This document shows positions 1 through 9,073 of a DNA stretch of 64,000 nucleotides, piece after piece. Positions within the stretch are counted from its first letter, which is position 1, and every line of letters starts with the position of its first letter. Below the pieces are notes generated by a model that was given only the letters and a program-made list of their open reading frames with translations, did no database searches and was not told where the DNA came from. Origin of the DNA: Novosphingobium aureum (GTDB lineage Bacteria; Pseudomonadota; Alphaproteobacteria; Sphingomonadales; Sphingomonadaceae); NCBI RefSeq assembly GCF_015865035.1, contig NZ_JADZGI010000002.1, positions 124,001-188,000 on the forward strand. Direction: 5' to 3'. Made by a program: the position numbers and the translations under genes.

Positions 1-305
1 AACTGCGCGCCATCGTCATTGCCGCGCTCGAGCGTGATCGAGACGATCCCCTCCTGATCGAGCCCGGCCAGCTGCTCGCGCACCTTGGCGACGACTTCGG
101 TCTCGCTCGCATCGTCGTGGATGTTGGCATAGCGCACGCCCTCGCCCACGGCGTGACGGATGGCTCCGGTCGCCTGCAGCACGATGGCGAACTGCAGGAT
201 GCCGATCATCAGCGCCGCCGCGACCGGCAGCGCAAAGGCGAACTCGATGACCGAGGCCCCGCGCTGGTCGCGGCGCAGGCGCGAGAGAAACCGTGCCAGG
301 CTCAC
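1..305 (-). CDS. TadE-like Flp pilus minor pilin, C-terminus outside window (partial)
   Basis: Reading right to left from a GTG codon at 303-305, the product has a short basic N-terminus, then a RRDQRGASVIEFAFALPV motif. That is the TadE-type N-terminus: a cleavable basic leader, Glu at +5 of the processed form and one hydrophobic segment. About 101 residues are visible and the gene runs off the left edge. The family supplies minor pseudopilins for Flp/Tad pili at the inner membrane. The GTG overlaps the stop of the next upstream gene by 4 nt (GTGA), so the three Tad genes here are translationally coupled. The in-frame GTG at the overlap is the only start that keeps the basic leader. Confidence 0.8.
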   Translation of the reverse strand, partial: MSLARFLSRLRRDQRGASVIEFAFALPVAAALMIGILQFAIVLQATGAIRHAVGEGVRYANIHDDASETEVVAKVREQLAGLDQEGIVSITLERGNDDGAQ

Positions 306-790
306 TGGATCCGCTCCAGGCTGTCGCCCTCGAGCGTGATCGTCGAGGACATGACCTCGCTTCCGAACATGTTGGTCAGGACAGACCAGTCGAACTGCAT
401 CTGCATCGGACGCTTGATCGAGACATAGACATAGCGGGCCGATTCCTCGGTCGCGCCGCAATAGCCGTCGAAGTTGTCCTGCCGTACGCCATCGCATTCG
501 AGGAACAGCTGGGCATCGACGAGGCTGGCATCGACATTGCCCGCCCGCGCTGCCTCTGCGACGATATAGCTCGTATCCGGGCTCTGCGGCCGCTTGGCGA
601 GCGCGAAGTCGGTGGTGCGCTGGGCTGCCTGCTCGACGTCGATGCGCGCGACCACGAAGCGCGAGACCTCGACCATGCCGACCAGCACCAGCAGCAGCAC
701 CGGCAGGACGAGCCCGAGCTCGATCACGCTGGCACCGCGCCGGTCCTTGCGCAGTGTGCGCAGGACATGGAGGAGGCCCGCCAGCCTCAT
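302..790 (-). CDS. TadE-like Flp pilus assembly protein
   Basis: A 162-aa protein with the same architecture as its downstream neighbour: basic leader, a RRGASVIELGLVLPVLLL segment (Glu at the pseudopilin +5 position plus one membrane helix), then a roughly 120-residue periplasmic domain containing two Cys (in ECDG and YCGA) that could form a disulfide. I chose the ATG at 788-790 because it overlaps the TadG stop as ATGA; the longer open frame upstream adds only sequence antisense to TadG's C-terminus. Known role of the family: minor pilin or assembly factor of the Tad secretion system. Two TadE-like genes plus TadG in tandem is the usual tadE-tadF-tadG order, so this one may be tadE or tadF. 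Confidence 0.8.
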   Translation of the reverse strand: MRLAGLLHVLRTLRKDRRGASVIELGLVLPVLLLVLVGMVEVSRFVVARIDVEQAAQRTTDFALAKRPQSPDTSYIVAEAARAGNVDASLVDAQLFLECDGVRQDNFDGYCGATEESARYVYVSIKRPMQMQFDWSVLTNMFGSEVMSSTITLEGDSLERIQ

Positions 791-2049
791 TCGACGACCT
801 TCACCACCGAGGCCGACAGGTCGAGCTCGGCATAGTCGGTGGTGCAGTTGTTGTTGAGCTTCGAGGTACCGGCGAAGGTCACGTGGTTGGCGACGAGCAA
901 GAGACACTCTGCGCTCTGGCCCGAGTTGCCGGTAAAGCGCACGTCGCCGTTGGGCATGTAAATCACGCCGGTAAGGTCGAGTTCTGCACCACCTGCAAAA
1001 GTGCTCTCGCTCGAGGAACCGATCGGGTCCTGATAGAACAGGATATTCTTCCAGGTCGGGTTCTGCGCCCCGGTCGGCGCGGTGAGGTCGAGCGTCGCCC
1101 CGCCCACGATCTTGGCCGAGGCAGCGTTGCCCGCACCGCTGCCGGTCATGATGAAGGTCACGCCATCCCCGATCAGCGAGGCGGAACTGGCAACGTCCAG
1201 GACTCCGCCATCAAGGATGTAGACGCCCGGCGAAAGGTTCGTGACCCCCTTGAGCGTCATTCCCCCGCAGTACCGGCCCGGCGACAAGGTCACGTTGTCC
1301 TTGGGCTGGTTCGAATAGTTCTTGATGCAGCTCTCGCCCTCGGTCTTGGCCGGGACTTTAAGCTCGCGGCTGAGCAAGGGGTCCGTGATCGGCACGCCAT
1401 ACGGCTGCAGTTCGGCGTCGGCCGGAATGTTCTTGGCGCTGGCGTCGATACCGCCCACGGCGTGAAAGCTGGGCGCGTCGATCCAGCTGGTGCCGGTGAG
1501 ATCGATCGCGGCCTGAATGCCAGAGTTCGCGCCAACGCCGCAGCCCAGATTGACGTCGGCCGTACCGATGGCCCGCACGCCGATACCGGTGGGCGCCAGC
1601 GCAATCACGCAGTACTCGCCATCCGACACACGCGTCGCGACCGCCCGGCTGCGGATCTCCGGGGCGAGGTCGATGAAGACACTGGAAAAGGGAAGGCTCT
1701 GGCGCGTGCTGGCGATCACCTCGACCGCGCCGGTATCACCCGTGAAGCCGCCCGAACCTGGCGGGCTACTGACCCGCTCGATGGTAACGTTGAGGGTGTT
1801 GTCGGCGTTGCGGCCAATCTCGCGCCTGGCCGAACTCTCGTAGCCGTCGCGCTGGATCAGGCTGAGCGCCCCCGCACGCGCACCGGCATCGACCGCCTGC
1901 TGGAGCTGGCGGCGCCACAGGTACCACTGGGCCGTATCCACCGCGAGCCCGGCCGCGCCGACCAGCGAGACGAAACCGATACCGGTAAATATCAGTACAC
2001 CGCCGGAGCGATCCGAGCGGAGGCGCGAGAGGAACGTCAGGAAAGGCAT
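787..2049 (-). CDS. TadG-like Flp pilus assembly protein
   Basis: A 420-aa protein. The N-terminus (RLRSDRSGGVLIFTG, then a hydrophobic stretch) is the TadG N-terminal domain: basic leader followed by one transmembrane helix, then a VDTAQWYLWRRQLQQAVDA segment typical of TadG. The large C-terminal part is periplasmic, rich in Gly/Ser/Thr with repeated short strands (around residues 260-390: SPGVYILDGG, VTFIMTGSG), suggesting a beta-rich fold instead of the von Willebrand A domain found in some TadG proteins. It lies first in the visible operon, overlapping the next gene by 4 nt. An upstream GTG at 2088 would add 13 basic residues; the ATG at 2049 is preferred because the leader then looks like its paralogues. 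Confidence 0.8.
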   Translation of the reverse strand: MPFLTFLSRLRSDRSGGVLIFTGIGFVSLVGAAGLAVDTAQWYLWRRQLQQAVDAGARAGALSLIQRDGYESSARREIGRNADNTLNVTIERVSSPPGSGGFTGDTGAVEVIASTRQSLPFSSVFIDLAPEIRSRAVATRVSDGEYCVIALAPTGIGVRAIGTADVNLGCGVGANSGIQAAIDLTGTSWIDAPSFHAVGGIDASAKNIPADAELQPYGVPITDPLLSRELKVPAKTEGESCIKNYSNQPKDNVTLSPGRYCGGMTLKGVTNLSPGVYILDGGVLDVASSASLIGDGVTFIMTGSGAGNAASAKIVGGATLDLTAPTGAQNPTWKNILFYQDPIGSSSESTFAGGAELDLTGVIYMPNGDVRFTGNSGQSAECLLLVANHVTFAGTSKLNNNCTTDYAELDLSASVVKVVE

Positions 2050-2203
2050 CGATGGATGGTGCTTTCGCCTTGTTACGATCGCCCTCACCCAAAGCCTTTC
2101 AACGATAACATCCTGCGAAATTTCTTGGTTAATTTCGCAGTAACCCGGAAAAATGCGGATGTAATCGATGATCTATGAGTAATTTATACGATTATCAGTA
2201 CTG

Positions 2204-2245
2204 CAAAAAGAAAACCCCGAGACGACGCGAGGCCATCCCGGGGTC
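2204..2245 (-). terminator. Rho-independent terminator downstream of the flotillin gene
   Basis: On the minus strand an ACCCCGGGA / TCTCGGGGT stem (one mismatch) encloses a roughly 13-nt loop and is followed by TTTCTTTTT. It starts about 28 nt past the flotillin stop codon at 2273, so it most likely ends that transcript and insulates the Tad genes. Confidence 0.75.
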
Positions 2246-2272
2246 TGAATATAGTCGGATTCGCAAGGAGAA

Positions 2273-3979
2273 TCAGTTGACCGTAGTCGGTCGATAGACC
2301 TCGCCATCAGTTGCTTCGTCGTTGTCTGCCGCTTCGGGCGCCTGCGGAACGGCAATTTCGCTCGCGCCTTGCACCATGCTCGACAGGGTCGAGCCGTCCA
2401 GCCCCAGTTCCTTCATCAGGCCATCGATCATCGGTGCCTGCGCCCGGTAGGCCAGCGCGGCACTGACCGCATCGTTGGCAAGGTTGCCCGAACCGCCGAC
2501 CGGAGCACCCGCCCCTGCCGATCCGCCACCCTTCTGGGTGAGCCCGTCGACCTGGACGATCTTGATCGAGTCGATCGCTTCCATCGGGCGCACGCTCTCG
2601 CGCACGACTTCCGGCAGGACCTTGAGCAGCGCCATCTTCATCTGCAGCGAGATCTGCTCCGATGAGAGGATGTTCGCCGCCTCGTTGATCGCGCGCTGAC
2701 CCGCGGCCTCGACCTCCATGCGCACGCGCGCGGCTTCGGCCTTGAGCTTCTCGGCCTCGGCTTCACCCTCGGCCTCGCGCTTGACCGCTTCGGCGCGGTT
2801 GAACGCGGCTTCCTTCTCGGCCTCGGCCTCGACCTTGATCGCGATGGCCTGACGCTCGGCTTCCTTGGCGGCCTCGATCAGCTCGATCCGCTTGGCACGC
2901 TCTGCGACCTCGGTCTCGCGGCTGGTCGTGACCTGCTCCTCGGCGGCGACCGCCTTGGCACGGGCCTCGTCGGCCTGGCTCTTGGCCTGGCTTTCCTCGC
3001 GGCTCTTGTTCTGGATCGCGATCTGCTGTTCCTGACGGGCGAGTTCTACCGCCTGGGCCTGCGCGATGCGCGCCTCCTCGATGGAGCGGTCGGCCTCGAT
3101 CTGGCGGGCATCGACCTGCTGCTTGGCCTCGATCCGGGCCTCGTCCGATTCCCGGGTACGCTTGGCCTGCTCGCGGGCGATTTCCGCCGTCTGCTCGGCG
3201 CGGCGCATCTCGACCTCGCGCTCCTGCTCGAGACGTGCGAACTCGTTGTCGCGCTGGATCGTCATCGACTGGCGATCCGCCTCGAGGTTCTTGGTCTCCA
3301 TCTGGACGCGCGTGTCCTGCTCGATGTCGTTGCGCGTCTTCTTGCGCAGCTCGATCTGCTCGGTCAGCTTGGTGAGACCTTCGGCGTCGAACGCGTTGTT
3401 GGCGTTAAAATGTTCGATCGAGGTCTGGTCGAGCCCCGTCAGCGAGACCGATTCCAGCTCCAGACCGTTCATCGCGAGGTCGGCGGCAGAGACCTGCTGC
3501 ACCTTCTGCACGAAATCTGCGCGCTGCTCGTGAAGCTGGTTCATCGACATGCCCGCCGCGACCGAGCGCAGCGCGTCGACGAACTTGCCCTCGACGAGGT
3601 CCTTGAGCGCCTCGGGGTGCATGGTGCGCGCACCGAGCGTCTGCGCGGCCATGGCAATGGCCCCGGCATCCGGACGGACACGTACGTAAAACTCGGCCTT
3701 CACGTCGATGCGCAGGCGATCGAGCGTGATGAGCGCATCCCCGTTCTTGCGCTCGACGGCGAGGCGCACGGTGTTCATGTTGACCGGCATCGTCTCGTGG
3801 AAGACCGGCAGGACCAGCGCGCCGCCGTTCATCACGACGCGTTCCCCGCCTACGCCCGTTCGCACGAAGGCGATTTCCTTGCTCGCCCGCTTGTACAGGC
3901 GCGCCATCATGATGCCGATCGCAAGCAGCGCGATCACCACCACACCGACAAGCACGCCGATGTTGTAAAGCCCCGTCAT
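2273..3979 (-). CDS. Flotillin-like SPFH-domain membrane scaffold protein (YqiK-type)
   Basis: A 568-aa protein. One N-terminal transmembrane helix (about residues 7-25) is followed by an SPFH/Band 7 domain (about 45-200), then a very long charged coiled coil (about 205-450) rich in Ala/Glu/Arg repeats such as EAERQA and EAEAEK, then a Gly-rich tail. This is the flotillin layout, about the length of E. coli YqiK. Flotillins oligomerise at the inner-membrane face and organise membrane microdomains. Start chosen at the ATG 3977-3979, preceded by GGAGAGAG at good spacing; upstream in-frame sequence lacks family features. A YqiJ-like partner lies about 2 kb upstream on the same strand, separated by a GH79-like lipoprotein, matching the known pairing of flotillins with NfeD/YqiJ OB-fold proteins. 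Confidence 0.9.
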   Translation of the reverse strand: MTGLYNIGVLVGVVVIALLAIGIMMARLYKRASKEIAFVRTGVGGERVVMNGGALVLPVFHETMPVNMNTVRLAVERKNGDALITLDRLRIDVKAEFYVRVRPDAGAIAMAAQTLGARTMHPEALKDLVEGKFVDALRSVAAGMSMNQLHEQRADFVQKVQQVSAADLAMNGLELESVSLTGLDQTSIEHFNANNAFDAEGLTKLTEQIELRKKTRNDIEQDTRVQMETKNLEADRQSMTIQRDNEFARLEQEREVEMRRAEQTAEIAREQAKRTRESDEARIEAKQQVDARQIEADRSIEEARIAQAQAVELARQEQQIAIQNKSREESQAKSQADEARAKAVAAEEQVTTSRETEVAERAKRIELIEAAKEAERQAIAIKVEAEAEKEAAFNRAEAVKREAEGEAEAEKLKAEAARVRMEVEAAGQRAINEAANILSSEQISLQMKMALLKVLPEVVRESVRPMEAIDSIKIVQVDGLTQKGGGSAGAGAPVGGSGNLANDAVSAALAYRAQAPMIDGLMKELGLDGSTLSSMVQGASEIAVPQAPEAADNDEATDGEVYRPTTVN

Positions 3980-4375
3980 TTCACTCTCTCCTTGAGCGGG
4001 ATGCAGCGGATGGCCCAACGCCCCGCTCTTGAATTCATCCCAACTCAACCGCGCACGCGAAGACGCGGCTGAGCTCAAATGACTTCATTTCTGCATGCCT
4101 GCCAAGGCTATGTGGATAAACATGATGCCAGCTTCGCGCTTTTGCGCGCGTCGATCACGTTCTTCGGGTCTGTTACTGCATCAAGCCCGTTTCAAGGCGA
4201 CGCACATGGCCAAAACTCCCAGAAACGATGCTGCGGACGGCCCTTTGCCCCGCTCTGAAGTTCATCGTGTCTGTGCGGATATTCATATAGATAGGGAAAT
4301 CGCTTGAACAGGAAAACCGGATAGTTGCGAGTCGATTGCATCTGGAAACTATCCGGCCCCGTCTGGCCGACGCCT
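3980..4375. other. Intergenic region between flotillin and GH79-like lipoprotein genes
   Basis: No credible gene on either strand. It holds the promoter region of the flotillin gene (right side of its start) and, at 4317-4356, a terminator-like inverted repeat for the lipoprotein gene. The stretch 4100-4300 is somewhat lower in GC than its neighbours, but I see no other motif. Confidence 0.6.
4317..4356 (-). terminator. Terminator-like hairpin after the GH79-like lipoprotein gene
   Basis: Perfect 10-bp inverted repeat: CCGGATAGTT at 4317-4326 and AACTATCCGG at 4347-4356, with a 20-nt loop. On the minus strand it is followed by TTTTCCTGTT. It starts 20 nt after the lipoprotein stop codon. The long loop makes it a weaker terminator than the others in this window, but position and T-run fit. 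Confidence 0.6.
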
Positions 4376-5950
4376 CTATGCGGGCCCCTTGAGGCAGGCA
4401 CTGTTGCCAGCCTCAGGGAGCGCCGCAAAGACGATGGTCTTGCCGGGCACCGCAATGGTGTCGCCCGAGGAAATTGGGTTCAGTCCTGTCAGGGTCCCGT
4501 CCTCGGCAAGCCCCGGACTGTGCCCGTTCACGGTTACTGCACCGCTGTCGAGCGAGGCCGCCTGCAAGGTCCAGACCTGCGTCGGCGTCCCGGTCGGCAC
4601 GGTGCGCGCCTCGTCACCCAGGTTGATCGCCACCAGCCCCACCCCGCCCGGTGCTCCAGCAAGACAATGAGCGTAGAGGCGCAGGTCCTCAGCCGAGGTC
4701 TCGGGCGGTGCCAGCACGCCGGTGCCCATGACACGGCGCCACAGGACAGCCACCCAGTAATTAGGCCGGGGCACGAGCGTGTCGCCGTCAATCAGCGCGT
4801 AATCGGATGCCGCTAGGGTGTTGTGCATGACCACCTTCACGCCCTTTTGCGCAAGCAGCCCGAGCTGGTTCACGTACCGGAAACTGTCGAGAAAGCTCGC
4901 CGCCCATGGGCTGCCCCCACAAGCCGCCTGCGCGGTCTCGGTTACCCACATGGGATCGCCCGGCTCGAAACGGTCGCGCAGCCCGGCATAGTAGTCATGC
5001 TCGCGCAGCGTCAGGTCGAGCCATTCGGGGCTCAGCGCCTCCGCTTTCTGCGCACTCGTCCCGCGCCGCGCACCACAACGCTGGGATACTTCGCCATAGA
5101 AATGATAGGAGACAGCGTCGAGCCGCCCGGGGTTGGCAGCAAGCATGTCCTGCGAGCGGATCAACCCACTCACCCCGTTGACTGGCGCGGAGGCCAATGC
5201 CCCCTCGCCCACGCTACCGGGGCCCAGAACGATCATCTGCGGCGCGGCCTTGCGCACCCACTTGTCGAAGATCGCGAAATCGCGGGCATAATCGGAAGCA
5301 TCATATCCCTTGGGCAGGCCGCCGACCATCGAGGCATTGGGCTCGTTGTAGAATTCGGCAGCGGCGATCTGGCCGCCAGCCTCGCGCGTCAGGTCGAGCA
5401 GGCGCTGGGCCTGTTGCGTACGCCAGACACCCTCTGCATCGCGCGCACCGGGACTGACCGGAAACGAAGTGACGATCTGCGCCTCAACCGCCCGGGAGAA
5501 GTCAACGACACCGCGCCATTGCTCGCGCGTGAGCACCTGATTGAACCCTTCAGGCGGTTCGGCCAGGGTCTCGCCTTCGGCCGGGATGTAGGTTGAATTG
5601 GCCCAAGTTCCGCTGACACGCATATAGACGGGGCCAAGCGCGCGGGCGAGCGCGCGTAGCTTCGTATCGGTGAGATCGGCGGGACCGCGCATGCGGTAAA
5701 CCTCGTCGGCCGGGCCGCCATAGGGGGCCCAGAAGCGCCCGCCGGTAACCTCTACCATCTCGACGTTATAGGACTGGAACCGGGCATCGACCTCGGCGAT
5801 CTGCGCGATCGTCGCGAAGGGCCCTGCAGCTTGCGGGCGGGACGCTGTCGCCTGCACTGCCGAACCGGGCGCGCATCCGGAAAGCAGGCAAGCCAGAGTG
5901 ACAGAAAGCGTGCTCGCAGCAGCGGCCTTAAAGAGGGAATTTCCCGGCAT
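4376..5950 (-). CDS. GH79 (heparanase/beta-glucuronidase)-like lipoprotein
   Basis: A 524-aa protein. An N-terminal hydrophobic signal ends in a lipobox LLSGC (Cys26), so it is a predicted lipoprotein. The body matches the clan GH-A, family 79 pattern: acid/base candidate Glu203 in FYNEPN and nucleophile candidate Glu338 in WVTETAQAACGG, followed by a C-terminal beta domain (about 440-515). Family enzymes cleave beta-glucuronides and heparan-like chains with retention. The surrounding motif KGVKVVMHNTLAASDYALID resembles the heparanase loop after the nucleophile, which supports GH79 over GH30/39. Start ATG 5948-5950 has GGGAGA 8 nt upstream. It sits inside a TelA/XpaC/YqiJ/flotillin set on the same strand, an unusual place for a glycosidase. 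Substrate unknown. Confidence 0.75.
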   Translation of the reverse strand: MPGNSLFKAAAASTLSVTLACLLSGCAPGSAVQATASRPQAAGPFATIAQIAEVDARFQSYNVEMVEVTGGRFWAPYGGPADEVYRMRGPADLTDTKLRALARALGPVYMRVSGTWANSTYIPAEGETLAEPPEGFNQVLTREQWRGVVDFSRAVEAQIVTSFPVSPGARDAEGVWRTQQAQRLLDLTREAGGQIAAAEFYNEPNASMVGGLPKGYDASDYARDFAIFDKWVRKAAPQMIVLGPGSVGEGALASAPVNGVSGLIRSQDMLAANPGRLDAVSYHFYGEVSQRCGARRGTSAQKAEALSPEWLDLTLREHDYYAGLRDRFEPGDPMWVTETAQAACGGSPWAASFLDSFRYVNQLGLLAQKGVKVVMHNTLAASDYALIDGDTLVPRPNYWVAVLWRRVMGTGVLAPPETSAEDLRLYAHCLAGAPGGVGLVAINLGDEARTVPTGTPTQVWTLQAASLDSGAVTVNGHSPGLAEDGTLTGLNPISSGDTIAVPGKTIVFAALPEAGNSACLKGPA

Positions 5951-6045
5951 CGCATTCTCCCGTATTTTGCTTACGGGCTAACTGGCTGGCGCGGCACCGT
6001 CGAGGCGCTGGCGGTCCACTGCGAAGAAAGACCGCCCGGGCGTTT

Positions 6046-6684
6046 TCAGTCGAGACGGGGCAGATAATGGTCGCCGCGCGCGATGGCCTTGAACAACTCG
6101 CCCTCGCGCCGCACGATCAGCACCCGCTCGCCCTGTTCGAAGGTCTGGCCCGCATTGTCCGGTTCGAGCATGACGTAATGGACCTGCCCGAAGTGATCCG
6201 TCACACTGGCGCGGGCTGGAGAGCCTTGCCTCGCCGTGCCGATCACGATCTGCGCCTGACGCCCGACGAGCGAAGCGCGGTCGACGGCCGTGGTCTCGTC
6301 CTTGGGGAGCAGCCGACCAAGCGGACGCGATATCGCGCCCGTCACCGGGAGTGCGACGACACCGGCGGCCGGACCCACGAGCCAGGGCGTCCAGGGCGCC
6401 CCGGTCAGGCTCTCGAGAAATTCCTGCGCGGCAAAGCCGATCACGCCGAAGACGCTCAGCAGAACCATGAGCCAGACAATGAACGGCACCCGGCCCAGCC
6501 CAATGAGCGAGAGCAACCCGCTGTCGAGCGCCAGCTCGCCATCGGTATCGAGGTCGAGATCGACGTCGGTATCACCGCCGAGCAGGTCTCCCAGCCCGAC
6601 GAACTGGAACACCGCCAGCATCGCGACGACGCCGATCGCGACCGAGAACGGCAGGTTCTGCGCCTGCGTGACCAGGTCGAGCAT
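6046..6684 (-). CDS. YqiJ-like inner-membrane protein with NfeD-type OB fold
   Basis: A 212-aa protein with a hydrophobic helix at about 13-30, an acidic linker (DTDVDLDLDTDGE, about 38-50), two more helices (about 66-88 and 100-117) and a soluble C-terminal OB-fold domain (about 125-205) ending in FEQGERVLIVRREG. This is the YqiJ/DUF1449 layout; YqiJ is the usual partner of the YqiK flotillin. The ATG at 6682-6684 overlaps the stop of the upstream gene by one base (TGATG), showing coupled translation and deciding the start. The following gene on the transcript is the GH79-like lipoprotein, then flotillin. Confidence 0.85.
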   Translation of the reverse strand: MLDLVTQAQNLPFSVAIGVVAMLAVFQFVGLGDLLGGDTDVDLDLDTDGELALDSGLLSLIGLGRVPFIVWLMVLLSVFGVIGFAAQEFLESLTGAPWTPWLVGPAAGVVALPVTGAISRPLGRLLPKDETTAVDRASLVGRQAQIVIGTARQGSPARASVTDHFGQVHYVMLEPDNAGQTFEQGERVLIVRREGELFKAIARGDHYLPRLD

Positions 6685-7409
6685 CAGCGTCCCCGCGCGC
6701 CGCCGTTGCCGCGGGCATCGAGATACTTGGTCTCGAGGAAGCGGTTGCGCGTCGCCAGCGCGTCCACGTCGCCCTTGGAGAGATCCTGGCTCATCGCCTC
6801 GATCTCGTCGGAGATGACGCAAAGCCCGTCGATCAACTGCTCGGAGGGACTGTCGCCGCTCACGCCCGGCTTGCTGCGCAGCGAAGGGGGAATGCGCGTA
6901 TAGCTGTCGACGAGGCCCGGCAGGTGCTCGGAGAGCAGCTTGCGCACCTCGCGCGCGGCAGGGCCGCTTTCATCGACGCTCGCGAGCTGCGGCGAGAGCT
7001 GCTCGAGGCGCACGCCGATCATGTCGATGGCATCGATCGCAGCGTTGGGCAGCGCGCGGCGCTTGGATTCGAGCCACAGTTCGGTCGACCCTGCCAGTTC
7101 GGCAAGGCTCGCATCGTGCAGGTCGCCCTGGCGCGGACGCGGCACCGAAGGATAGATCGAGAGCACCATGAACACGAGAAAGCCAAGCAACATGGTCAGC
7201 AGCCAGGTGCCGTCCGACAGACCGCCCAGGACGATCCCCGCCCCGACCGAAGCGATGACGATGGCGCAGAGCGCGAGAAACGCGCGGCGCAACCGGCGCA
7301 TCCGGTAGGCCCAGCGCTCCTTGCGCGCATTGTATAGCCGCGCCGCACGTTGCCGGCGCGCGGCCCTCACGATCTCGCTCGAAACCCGCCGCGCGGGAAC
7401 CTGTGCCAT
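6684..7409 (-). CDS. XpaC-like two-TM protein, partner of TelA
   Basis: A 241-aa protein with a strongly basic N-terminus (residues 1-43, many Arg), two adjacent transmembrane helices (about 44-63 and 68-86), then a helical cytosolic domain (about 95-240) with no enzyme motif that I recognise. Size, two-helix hairpin and position directly after telA (14-nt gap) match the XpaC family, annotated in other bacteria as 5-bromo-4-chloroindolyl phosphate hydrolysis protein, a name that probably does not describe its function. The stop codon overlaps the YqiJ-like start by 1 nt. Likely works with TelA at the membrane; the precise activity is not known from the sequence. Confidence 0.65.
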   Translation of the reverse strand: MAQVPARRVSSEIVRAARRQRAARLYNARKERWAYRMRRLRRAFLALCAIVIASVGAGIVLGGLSDGTWLLTMLLGFLVFMVLSIYPSVPRPRQGDLHDASLAELAGSTELWLESKRRALPNAAIDAIDMIGVRLEQLSPQLASVDESGPAAREVRKLLSEHLPGLVDSYTRIPPSLRSKPGVSGDSPSEQLIDGLCVISDEIEAMSQDLSKGDVDALATRNRFLETKYLDARGNGGARGR

Positions 7410-7423
7410 CTCGCCTCAGTCCC

Positions 7424-8644
7424 TCATTCGCTGCCGAGCGAGGTGAGCAGGTCCTTGGCGGCAGCGCTGTCGCCCTGCGCAAGCCCCTCGCTCTGCCCCT
7501 GCGCGCGGGCGATATAGGCCTTCGACTTGTCGATCTCGCCCTCGAGCGAGTCGACCGTCTGCTTCATCGAGTCGAGCGCCTTGAGCTTGAAGGTGTCGAT
7601 CGAATCCATCGTGTCGTAGATATTCTGGAAGGCGCGGCTGAGCGTCTCGAGCGGGATCGTCGCGCTCGAGGCCTGCTCATGGATGCGCGCCGAGTTGTCC
7701 TTCATCATCTGGCCGGTGCCCTCGATGATGTTGGCGGTCGTGGTGTTGAGCGCGGTGATCTGGTCGAGCACGAGGCGCTGGTTGGCCATGGCCTGCGCGA
7801 CCGTTACCGCAGTGCGCAGCGCGCCCACGGTCGTGGTCGAGGCGCGGTCGACACCCTTGATCAGCTCGACGTTGTTCTTCTTGACGAGATCGAGCGCGAG
7901 GTAGCCCTGCACCGAGACCGCCATCTGCGTGAGCAGGTCCTGCGTACGCTGGCGCACGTAAAACAGCGCGCTCTCGCGCACCGCCTTGGCCTTGGCCGGA
8001 TCGGTGTGGTCGAGATCGGCCGCCTTTTCTTCCAGCGCGCTGTCGAGCGCCTTGGACATCCAGATCATCTGCTCGAGCTTGCCGAGCGAGGCCCACAGGT
8101 TCTGCCGCTCGACGTCGATCGCGGCATTGTCCATCAGCAGCTCGTCCTTGCCGTTCTGCAAACGGGTGAGGATCGCCGAAATGTGGCCCTGCGCGCTCTG
8201 GTAGCCTTCGAAGTAATTGCGAAGTTTCGAGCCGAAGGGAATGATTCCAAAGAGTTTGCGCTTCGAGAGCAGGTCACCCTTGGTCGAGGGATCGAGGTCC
8301 TCGACGGTGCGGCGCAGCTCGGCAAGGTCGGCGCCGACACCGCTATCCTTGTCCATCGCGCGGATCGGGCGATCAAGGAAGCGGTTGGAGTGTCCCGAGA
8401 CCTCGGCGATCTCCTTGCGCCCCATGTTGGTAATCTGGTCGACCCGGCGACCGAATTCGGGAGAATTGGAGTCCTGACCGACAAGATCGGTGACGAATTC
8501 GTCGACGCGAACCTGCAGCTTGGACTTCTTCTCCTCGTCGACCGGAACTAGTCCGGCAGCCTTTTCAGGCTGAACGGTCGGCACGGGATCGGGCGGAGTG
8601 AGCTTCAACTCTTCCGCCTCGGCCAGGTCGGTCGCAACAGCCAT
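7424..8644 (-). CDS. telA: TelA/KlaA-family toxic-anion-resistance protein
   Basis: A 406-aa, fully soluble, mostly helical protein without signal peptide. The stretch LFGIIPFGSKLRNYFEGYQS near residues 130-150 and the long helical bundle with IWMSKALDSALEE and LVKKNNVELIKGVDRAS are typical of TelA. The family was named after tellurite resistance on plasmids, but chromosomal copies are linked to general membrane or cell-wall stress. It is the first gene of the minus-strand set telA - xpaC-like - yqiJ-like - lipoprotein - flotillin. The start ATG at 8642-8644 is preceded by GAGGACGAGGA. Confidence in the family is high; the physiological role here is inferred from neighbours only. Confidence 0.9.
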   Translation of the reverse strand: MAVATDLAEAEELKLTPPDPVPTVQPEKAAGLVPVDEEKKSKLQVRVDEFVTDLVGQDSNSPEFGRRVDQITNMGRKEIAEVSGHSNRFLDRPIRAMDKDSGVGADLAELRRTVEDLDPSTKGDLLSKRKLFGIIPFGSKLRNYFEGYQSAQGHISAILTRLQNGKDELLMDNAAIDVERQNLWASLGKLEQMIWMSKALDSALEEKAADLDHTDPAKAKAVRESALFYVRQRTQDLLTQMAVSVQGYLALDLVKKNNVELIKGVDRASTTTVGALRTAVTVAQAMANQRLVLDQITALNTTTANIIEGTGQMMKDNSARIHEQASSATIPLETLSRAFQNIYDTMDSIDTFKLKALDSMKQTVDSLEGEIDKSKAYIARAQGQSEGLAQGDSAAAKDLLTSLGSE

Positions 8645-9073
8645 GGATAGTGTCCTCGTCCTCAGTAAAACCCGTCAAAACAGGAACAATCTAGGTTTCG
8701 CGGCGGGCCACTACAAGCAAAACCGGACCGCCTATGCCCGAGCGCTCGACGAAGGGCCGACCGGGCTCGATGGATGGTTCGACACCGAGCCCTGCAACAA
8801 GGCGATGCCGTCACATCCCCGACACCTTGCGTATACATTCTCCATAGGAAGCGACGCCCCGTAAACACGGGACAACAGCCGTTTGCACCCCGCTCGGCGC
8901 ACCTGCGGGCCAATTTGGCTTGCTAGGCACGGTGTACTTCCCCTAAACGGACCCGCCTCGCACAGGGTCGATGGGCTGACGGCGGGCGGAGAACACAACG
9001 CAGTCCCGCACCCGCCGGTTGCATCGTCGATGGCCGGGCATGGTATTTTCAAAGAGATTGGTACGAACGTCGC
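8645..9073. other. Divergent promoter region between telA and the acc operon
   Basis: 429 nt without a credible gene. Short open frames on both strands have no ribosome-binding site and no family features. Because telA leaves to the left and accD to the right, both promoters must lie here. No convincing -35/-10 pair, terminator or operator palindrome was found by eye. accD is preceded by AAAGAGATTGG about 12-22 nt before its ATG. Confidence 0.6.
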
